Origin: DAOQTX01 sp035340715
Lineage (GTDB): Bacteria; Bacteroidota; Bacteroidia; AKYH767-A; OLB10
Length of the DNA: 28,683 nt
NCBI GenBank assembly: GCA_035340715.1
Contig: DAOQTX010000039.1
Coordinates: 1 to 28,683, forward strand
Direction: 5' to 3'
Both the position numbers and the translations under genes were made by a program. Below, piece by piece: positions 23,405-28,683 of the stretch. The notes under the pieces were generated by a model. That model did not search any database. It worked only from the letters and a program-made list of their open reading frames with translations, and had not been told where the DNA came from. Position 1 is the first letter of the stretch. The number at the start of each line of letters is the position of its first letter.

Positions 23405-23499
23405 ATCATTTCTATTTTAGTGATTGGTAAATATATTAAAGTCAATCGCCTGTTGCTTATACTCACCAATAAATTGTTTATAACCTGTAACGGTATCGC

Positions 23500-23530
23500 T
23501 TTGCCTCCATCAATATTTACTTCACCTTTG
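23500..23530 (+). promoter_or_regulatory. Putative promoter of the 23560 barrel gene
   Basis: TTTG (23500-23503), 19 bases, then CACCTTTG (23523-23530), one base off TAnnTTTG. The ATG follows 29 bases later. Spacing is identical to the putative sigma-gene promoter at 2587-2617, which shares the initial C. Confidence 0.55.
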
Positions 23531-23559
23531 CGTTGTAGTATTCTCAATCGAAAATAACC

Positions 23560-24018
23560 ATGTCTCGAAAACATCTTTTCTTTTTACTGGCATCTCTTTT
23601 TCTAATTTCTCATGCCTCACATGCACAACAAGTGGGCGGCTTTGGTGCCGGAATCATTATTGGCGAACCCACCGGACTGAGTGGAAAGCTTTTTATGAGC
23701 GAACGAAATGCAGTTGATTTTGCTTTAGCATGGTCTTTTGCCGATGATGCTGCTCTTCATCTCCACTCCGATTATTTGGTGCACAATTACGATCTCATAC
23801 ATGTATCCTATGGTAAACTTCCTTTGTTTTACGGTATTGGAGGTCGATTGAAATTGGCCGATAAATCAAGACTTGGTTTACGTGTTCCGGTAGGATTAGC
23901 GTATCTGTTTGATGAAGATCCCTTTGAAGTATTTATTGAGTTGGTGCCACTGCTCGACTTGATTCCCGTAACAAGTTTTACCATCAATGGTGGAATTGGA
24001 GTAAGATATTACTTCTAA
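23560..24018 (+). CDS. Small exported protein, probable outer-membrane beta-barrel
   Basis: A 152-residue protein with a signal peptide ending S-H-A-Q (about residue 22). The mature part begins G-G-F-G-A-G-I-I-I-G-E-P-T-G-L-S-G-K and continues with alternating strands, ending G-G-I-G-V-R-Y-Y-F, with the terminal aromatic residue expected of a barrel inserted by the BAM complex. The G-E-P-T-G-L-S-x-K pattern recurs in small uncharacterised barrel proteins of Bacteroidota. Function is unknown. It has its own promoter-like element and a 75-base gap to the TonB-dependent receptor gene; that gap contains an inverted repeat and no good terminator, so read-through is possible. Confidence 0.75.
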   Translation: MSRKHLFFLLASLFLISHASHAQQVGGFGAGIIIGEPTGLSGKLFMSERNAVDFALAWSFADDAALHLHSDYLVHNYDLIHVSYGKLPLFYGIGGRLKLADKSRLGLRVPVGLAYLFDEDPFEVFIELVPLLDLIPVTSFTINGGIGVRYYF

Positions 24019-24060
24019 AATTTTAATCTTTTAGTCAATCCTCAGCTTACGAAATGTTTT

Positions 24061-24094
24061 TTTTGTTTAATTTACCTCGTGAGATTAAACAAAA
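24061..24094 (+). promoter_or_regulatory. Perfect 11-bp inverted repeat at the receptor start
   Basis: TTTTGTTTAAT (24061-24071) is repeated in inverted form as ATTAAACAAAA (24084-24094) around a 12-base centre. The last A of the right arm is the first base of the ATG at 24094. It may be an operator for a dimeric regulator or an mRNA hairpin at the ribosome landing site. Confidence 0.5.
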
Positions 24095-26901
24095 TGAAAT
24101 TCAAAATTAGCTTATGCTGCTTTTGTTTTATTCTTTCCGGAATAAAAGGAATTGCGCAAACGATTAGCGGAACTGTTTTTGATCAAAACACAAACGAATC
24201 TTTAATTGGTGTTACCATACTGGTAAAAAATACTACTGTAGGCACCACTACCGATTTGGACGGAAAGTTTAGCCTTGATGTAAAACAAGCCTTACCGGTC
24301 ACACTGGTGTTTTCGTATATCGGATATGTAAGTAAAGAGGTTGCCGTCAGTAATACCAATACTCCCCTGAAAATAAAACTCGGCAGCGATGAAATATTAT
24401 TGAAAGATGTAGAGATCAGCGATACACGCCTAACCGAAAAGCAAAGAGAATCGCCACTCACGGTTGAGGCTATGGATATTATTGCCATTAAAGAAACTCC
24501 GGCTGCTAACTTTTATGAAGGATTGGGACAATTGAAAGGGGTAGATGTTACTTCGGCCAGTTTAGGATTTAAAGTGATTAATACCCGTGGTTTCAACAGC
24601 ACTTCACCGGTGCGGTCTTTACAAATTATTGATGGGGTTGACAATCAATCGCCCGGATTGAATTTTTCGCTTGGCAATTTTTTAGGAGCTTCCGAATTAG
24701 ATGTTTTAAAAGTTGATTTGATTGTAGGTGCCAGCAGTGCATTCTATGGTCCTAATGCTTTCAATGGCGTTATCAGCATGAATACCAAAAGTCCATTTAT
24801 TAAACCCGGACTGTCGGTGATGGCAAAAGCCGGAGAACGCAATATGCTCGAAGGTGCGGTTCGCTACTCACAAGTATTTAAAGACAAAAACAATAAAGAT
24901 CGTTTTGCCTATAAAGTGAATGCTTACTTTTTGAGAGCCGATGATTGGGTGGCCGATAATCTTGACCCTACACAACAATCGCGAAACGATGCCAGCAACC
25001 CGGGAGGTTATGATGCCATAAATGTATATGGCGATGAGTACAATGCAGCTTTCGATTACAGTGCTGTTTCTGTGAGTCGCCCCGGACTTGGTATTTTTTA
25101 TAGAAGAGGTTATCACGAAAAAGATTTGGTCGATTACGATACACGTAACATTAAACTTTCAACCGCTTTGCATTATAAAATAAAAGACGAGAATGAATTG
25201 ATTTTTGCTTCTTCTTTTGGATATGGCACCACGGTATATCAGGGAGAGAATCGCTACAGCTTAAGAGATATTCAGTTTTTTCAAAACAGAATTGAATACA
25301 AAAAAGACAACAAGTTTTTTATTCGCGCTTATGCTACACACGAAAGTGCCGGAAAATCTTTTGATGCTTTTCTAACTGCTATTCTAATGCAAAACGCTGC
25401 CAAAAGTGATATTGATTTTGCTTTGGATTATTCTGCATTTTGGGGTTCGAATTATTCCAACAAACTCAAAAACCTACCCGGATTTCCACAACCGGCTCAG
25501 TATGCTACTTATGAGCAATATGTAGCCGCCATCAATCCATTTTTATTCAATAATTATTACGATACGCTGATTCGTTATCACGGAATAGCTTCGGCCTATG
25601 CCAATGGTGTGGGTTCTCCCAACAAAGACAACTTAGCTTTTTTTGATGTGGGCAGCGACCGCTTCGATTCGGCCTATGCTGCCATTACCAATGCGTTGAG
25701 TTCGCAAGGGGGTTCGAGGTTGTACGACAAATCGGCTTTGTATCATATACATGGCGAACACAAATTCGATTTAGCCTTTGCTCAATTGACAGCCGGAGCC
25801 AATTACCGTTTGTATGAACCCAATAGCAAAGGAACTATTTTCAGAGATACCGGAAATGTTTCCTTATCCAATAGTGAGTTTGGAGTCTATACGGGATTAG
25901 ATAAAAGTTTTAATCAAGATAAATGCAAGGTGAATCTAACCATGCGATTGGATAAGAACGAAAACTTTGATTACCTGTTTTCACCGGCTCTCAGTTTAGT
26001 TTACAATTTCAATAAAAACCATGTGAGCCGATTGTCTTTCTCATCGGCCATTCGCAACCCTACCCTTGCCGATCAGTATTTGTATTATAATGTTGGCCGT
26101 GCCATATTGATTGGTAACCTCGAAGGCTTCGATTCATTGGTTACCATCCCATCATTGTTTGAAGCCATGAACAGCAGCAATCCACAAAAGCTCGACTACT
26201 TCAATATTGATCCTGTGCAGCCCGAAAAAGTTAAAACCATCGAAGTTGGTCATCGGGCATCTTTGTTTAATAAGTTATTTGTTGATGCCGGAATGTTTTA
26301 TAGTTGGTACGATGATTTTATCGGATTTAAATTAGGAGCCGATGTGGATTATTTAAGTCAATTTAGTTTGTTTCAAATCAACAATGTATATCGGGCTTCG
26401 GCCAATGCCGAAGATCAAGTGGTTGCCTATGGAGCAGCAGCCGGTATTAACTATTTCTTTGCACGCAAATGGTCCTTCAATGGAAACTATAGTTACAACA
26501 AACTCGATCGCAAAGGATCTGACGACCCGCTGATACCGGCTTACAATACGCCTGAACATAAATTTAATGTAGGCTTTGGCCTACGCGAATCGAGAGGAAA
26601 CATAAAACTGCTGAATAAAATTTGGAACGTCATTCCGGAAATTCCTTTCAACAACTGGGGTTTGAATGTTAACTTTAAATGGATAGAAGGCTTTCAGTTT
26701 GAAGGCTCTCCGCAGTTTACCGGATTCATTGATTCCTATCATCAGGTAGATGTGCAAGTGAATAAATACATTCCTTCGCTATTGGCCACCTTCAAAATTG
26801 GGGCTGCCAATGTTTTGGACAACCAACATTACGAAGCCTATGGCGGACCTAAGGTTGGACGATTGGCTTATTTCTCCGTTTTGGTTGATCTAAGCAATTG
26901 A
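24094..26901 (+). CDS. TonB-dependent outer-membrane receptor
   Basis: About 935 residues from the ATG at 24094. A GTG at 24079 would add five residues before the signal peptide and fall in the loop of the inverted repeat, so I prefer the ATG. The signal peptide ends G-I-A-Q (about 21). A carboxypeptidase-regulatory-like domain lies at about 22-105 (I-S-G-T-V-F-D, G-V-T-I-L-V-K-N-T-T-V-G-T-T-T-D-L-D-G-K-F, F-S-Y-I-G-Y). The plug is at about 115-230 (V-I-N-T-R-G-F, I-I-D-G-V-D, V-G-A-S-S-A-F-Y-G-P-N-A-F-N-G-V-I), with a 22-strand barrel to the end. It imports an unknown ligand, energised by TonB. No SusD gene follows, so it is not a SusCD pair; siderophore, vitamin or peptide uptake are all possible. 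The next gene encodes a secreted hydrolase-like protein 40 bases on. Confidence 0.95.
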   Translation: MKFKISLCCFCFILSGIKGIAQTISGTVFDQNTNESLIGVTILVKNTTVGTTTDLDGKFSLDVKQALPVTLVFSYIGYVSKEVAVSNTNTPLKIKLGSDEILLKDVEISDTRLTEKQRESPLTVEAMDIIAIKETPAANFYEGLGQLKGVDVTSASLGFKVINTRGFNSTSPVRSLQIIDGVDNQSPGLNFSLGNFLGASELDVLKVDLIVGASSAFYGPNAFNGVISMNTKSPFIKPGLSVMAKAGERNMLEGAVRYSQVFKDKNNKDRFAYKVNAYFLRADDWVADNLDPTQQSRNDASNPGGYDAINVYGDEYNAAFDYSAVSVSRPGLGIFYRRGYHEKDLVDYDTRNIKLSTALHYKIKDENELIFASSFGYGTTVYQGENRYSLRDIQFFQNRIEYKKDNKFFIRAYATHESAGKSFDAFLTAILMQNAAKSDIDFALDYSAFWGSNYSNKLKNLPGFPQPAQYATYEQYVAAINPFLFNNYYDTLIRYHGIASAYANGVGSPNKDNLAFFDVGSDRFDSAYAAITNALSSQGGSRLYDKSALYHIHGEHKFDLAFAQLTAGANYRLYEPNSKGTIFRDTGNVSLSNSEFGVYTGLDKSFNQDKCKVNLTMRLDKNENFDYLFSPALSLVYNFNKNHVSRLSFSSAIRNPTLADQYLYYNVGRAILIGNLEGFDSLVTIPSLFEAMNSSNPQKLDYFNIDPVQPEKVKTIEVGHRASLFNKLFVDAGMFYSWYDDFIGFKLGADVDYLSQFSLFQINNVYRASANAEDQVVAYGAAAGINYFFARKWSFNGNYSYNKLDRKGSDDPLIPAYNTPEHKFNVGFGLRESRGNIKLLNKIWNVIPEIPFNNWGLNVNFKWIEGFQFEGSPQFTGFIDSYHQVDVQVNKYIPSLLATFKIGAANVLDNQHYEAYGGPKVGRLAYFSVLVDLSN

Positions 26902-26918
26902 AATTTTTAGTACTTTTA
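26885..26918 (+). promoter_or_regulatory. Possible promoter of the hydrolase-like gene
   Basis: TTG (26885-26887), 23 bases, then TACTTTTA (26911-26918), one base off TAnnTTTG. The ATG is at 26942. It begins inside the last codons of the receptor gene, so both read-through and separate transcription are possible. Confidence 0.35.
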
Positions 26919-26941
26919 GCTTTAATTAATCTAATATAACT

Positions 26942-28495
26942 ATGAAGAAAATTTTACAATCATTAATGCTCATTACTTTTTGCTCGCTTTGGATGAGTGC
27001 CGATGCACAGCGCTATCTCACCGAGATATTTCCATCTTCTACAGTAACATCAAACGTAGTATATGGAAGCAATCTTGAAGTGCTCACCGGAACCCCCATT
27101 TCTAAAGACTTGAAAGTAGATATTTATGAACCAGCCGGTGCTGTTGATCCTTTGGCACAACGACCTTTGGTAATCATGTGGCATACCGGAAGTTTCCTTC
27201 CTCCATTTATTAATCAAACACCTACCGGATCGAAAACCGATAGCGTAATGGCTGAAGTATGCCGTCAGTTTGCCCGCAGAGGTTATGTGGCAGCTGCTGC
27301 AACCTATCGCTGGGGATGGAATCCGCAAGCATTAGGTCCACAAGGACAAGACATCAGAACCGGAACCCTCTTATTGGCTGCATACCGCGGAATTCAAGAT
27401 GCTCACGCTTGTGTTCGTTATTTTAAAGCCAATGCGGCCGCTAGCAACGACTATGGAATTGATGCCAATAAAATCATTATGGGAGGAATAGGCACGGGTG
27501 GATATATCTCTTTAGCTTACAGCACTTTAGATGATTCACTTGAAGTAACACTTCCGAAGTTTGTCAGCTCGGTAACCGACCCAACCTATGGCTTTGTTGC
27601 GGGTATGCCTTATGTGAATATGGCAGCTGTTGGTAATATTGAAGGCTATGGTGGAATACCACAGTATAATAACCCAAACAATAACCCCGGAGTAAATTCT
27701 GATGTAAACTTCTGTTTCAATATGGGAGGAGCATTAGGCGATAGCTCATGGTTGGGTGCAGGCGATGCTCCAATGGTTGCATTTCATTGCCTGGGCGATC
27801 CTTTTGCACCCTATGCCGATGGACCCGTAATTGTGCCTACCACCGGTGATTTTGTGGTAGATGTAAGCGGAAGTTTTACGGCCATTAAAAATGCGACCCT
27901 TTTAGGCAATAATGCATCGTTTAACACAGCCGGATTTACCGACCCTTATACCCTGCGTGCCAATATGCTGAATCAGGGATATGATGGATTGTTTCCTTTC
28001 GAAACCTTCCCTCCTGTTCAATCGGCACCATGGGAATGGTTCGATAGTACGTATACCGTACTGGGCGCTCAATCGGTTGGATTATCGGCCGCTCAAGGCG
28101 CAGGTATTTACAGCAATGCATTGCTGACCAACCCCAACATGAGCAAAGCAAAAGCGCTTGCCTATGTGGATACCGTAATGAATTATCTTAACCCTCGTAT
28201 TGTTACATCACTTGGATTATCAACCGGAATCAACGAATTGGACTCTAAAATTCCGGTGCAGCTATATCCAAATCCTGTTTCTCAAGGACAGAGTATATTT
28301 ATTAATTCTGAAATACAAGGCAATTTGATTAGTGCTATTGAAGTAATGAATATACAAGGACAGCGAATTTCCTATACCGATCAATTGAACCAACAAAAGC
28401 TTGAGTTAAAGCAAAACCATTTGGCCAATGGAATGTACCTGATAAAGGTTTATACTTTACGAGGGAATACCATTCACCGAATTAGTGTTCATTAA
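26942..28495 (+). CDS. T9SS-secreted alpha/beta-hydrolase-like protein without the serine nucleophile
   Basis: A 517-residue exported protein: signal peptide 1-23 (S-A-D-A-Q), then a carboxylesterase-like alpha/beta-hydrolase core. The D-I-Y-E-P and V-I-M-W-H-T-G-S-F segments (H81-F85) match the H-G-G-x-F oxyanion loop of esterases. A-R-R-G-Y-V-A-A-A-A-T-Y-R-W-G-W follows as in related lipases. At the nucleophile elbow, where G-G-x-S-x-G-G is expected, the sequence reads G-G-I-G-T-G-G (181-187), so the serine is replaced by Gly184. The codon GGC (27491-27493) is one base from AGC (Ser). The region around F-H-C-L-G-D-P-F-A-P-Y corresponds to the usual acid-residue site. The C-terminal 80 residues are a T9SS sorting domain (Y-P-N-P-V, M-N-I-Q-G-Q, L-A-N-G-M-Y). 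Catalysis is therefore doubtful; substrate binding remains possible. Confidence 0.8.
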   Translation: MKKILQSLMLITFCSLWMSADAQRYLTEIFPSSTVTSNVVYGSNLEVLTGTPISKDLKVDIYEPAGAVDPLAQRPLVIMWHTGSFLPPFINQTPTGSKTDSVMAEVCRQFARRGYVAAAATYRWGWNPQALGPQGQDIRTGTLLLAAYRGIQDAHACVRYFKANAAASNDYGIDANKIIMGGIGTGGYISLAYSTLDDSLEVTLPKFVSSVTDPTYGFVAGMPYVNMAAVGNIEGYGGIPQYNNPNNNPGVNSDVNFCFNMGGALGDSSWLGAGDAPMVAFHCLGDPFAPYADGPVIVPTTGDFVVDVSGSFTAIKNATLLGNNASFNTAGFTDPYTLRANMLNQGYDGLFPFETFPPVQSAPWEWFDSTYTVLGAQSVGLSAAQGAGIYSNALLTNPNMSKAKALAYVDTVMNYLNPRIVTSLGLSTGINELDSKIPVQLYPNPVSQGQSIFINSEIQGNLISAIEVMNIQGQRISYTDQLNQQKLELKQNHLANGMYLIKVYTLRGNTIHRISVH

Positions 28496-28519
28496 TTTTA
28501 TTTTTCTTTAAAACCCATT

Positions 28520-28554
28520 CAAAGCCTCGTTCATTTACGGGGCTTTGTTTTTTT
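28520..28554 (+). terminator. Rho-independent terminator after the hydrolase-like gene
   Basis: CAAAGCCTCG (28520-28529) pairs with CGGGGCTTTG (28538-28547), ten pairs with one wobble, around an 8-base loop, followed by seven Ts. Confidence 0.92.
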
Positions 28555-28571
28555 ATAAGCCGCCACTTCAC

Positions 28572-28579
28572 TACCTTAG
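28572..28579 (+). promoter_or_regulatory. Possible -7 box (TACCTTAG) of the last gene
   Basis: TACCTTAG is one base off TAnnTTTG and ends 16 bases before the ATG at 28596. A TTTG at 28544-28547 lies 24 bases upstream but is inside the terminator, so the -33 element is uncertain. Confidence 0.3.
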
Positions 28580-28595
28580 TGCATGACAAAGAGCT

Positions 28596-28683
28596 ATGAA
28601 AACTTGCTGCTCTACCATTTTTTTTCTTTGCATTTCTCTTTCAGCATTTAGCCAAGGAAGAAACCATAACTGGCTTATAGGAT
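28596..28683 (+). CDS. Secreted protein, N-terminal fragment at the window edge
   Basis: The frame from the ATG at 28596 is open to the right edge and gives 29 complete codons. They encode a signal peptide: a short charged start, the hydrophobic core T-I-F-F-L-C-I-S-L-S-A, and a likely cleavage after A-F-S-Q (residue 20). The mature start G-R-N-H-N-W-L-I-G resembles the beginnings of many exported Bacteroidota proteins, in which an N-x-N-W-x-x-G segment follows the signal. Another ATG at 28583 in a different frame stops after 22 codons and is rejected. Product and length are unknown. The upstream terminator shows that it is a new transcription unit. Confidence 0.7.
   Translation, partial: MKTCCSTIFFLCISLSAFSQGRNHNWLIG

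Noticed and set aside
28583..28651. ATG at 28583 as the start of the last gene
   Set aside because: Its frame stops after 22 codons, whereas the ATG at 28596 opens a signal peptide that continues to the edge.
1..28683. Mobile elements, CRISPR arrays, tRNA or rRNA genes
   Set aside because: No transposase or integrase, no regularly spaced direct repeats, no cloverleaf-like segments and no rRNA-like stretches were found; nearly all sequence is explained by protein genes.

Overview
The window looks like chromosomal DNA of a member of the Bacteroidota. The reasons are gene content and gene style. There are type IX secretion (T9SS) C-terminal sorting domains, a large TonB-dependent receptor with an N-terminal carboxypeptidase-regulatory-like domain, a DUF5683 gene inside the order parA-parB-DUF5683-dapB-lepB-wbqC that is typical of the phylum, low-to-moderate GC, A/T-rich leaders almost without Shine-Dalgarno (SD) sequences, and -7 boxes of the TAnnTTTG type. 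I cannot place it below phylum. I saw no mobile element, phage, CRISPR array, tRNA or rRNA, and no gene-free gap above 300 bases; the longest gaps are about 155-177 bases.

Layout. (1) Positions 1-2516, minus strand: a DoxX-like membrane protein followed by a large Asp-box (BNR) repeat lipoprotein that runs off the left edge. (2) 2587-4461: an ECF-type sigma factor whose start codon lies in a hairpin, overlapping a zinc-finger/TPR membrane protein that looks like its anti-sigma partner. (3) 4639-10597: a UPF0173 metallohydrolase, a small lipoprotein, ParA, ParB, a DUF5683 protein, DapB, signal peptidase I and a WbqC-family protein, all closely spaced, linking chromosome segregation, lysine/peptidoglycan precursor synthesis and protein export. 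(4) 10636-12894: an acyl-CoA carboxylase carboxyltransferase subunit converging on a small outer-membrane barrel gene. (5) 12962-16232: a five-gene unit with overlapping or nearly touching genes (DoxX-like, DinB-like, NRDE/TANGO2-like, ATP-grasp ligase, LysE-type exporter). It could be an uncharacterised make-and-export pathway for a small amino-acid conjugate. (6) 16359-19556: a secreted surface protein with a tail-fibre-like C-terminus and a T9SS-exported metzincin protease. (7) 19646-22956: the translation operon thrS-infC-rpmI-rplT, closed by a strong terminator. (8) 22955-28683: an AHSA1/SRPBCC protein, a small barrel protein, the TonB-dependent receptor, a T9SS-exported alpha/beta-hydrolase-like protein that lacks its expected serine nucleophile, and the first codons of another secreted protein.

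The observations most worth follow-up are these. infC apparently starts at ATC with a nine-base perfect SD, in a genome that otherwise barely uses SDs. The sigma-factor start codon is paired inside a 14-bp hairpin. The ATP-grasp/LysE operon has no assigned product. The secreted hydrolase-like protein has Gly where the catalytic Ser should be, one base change from Ser.
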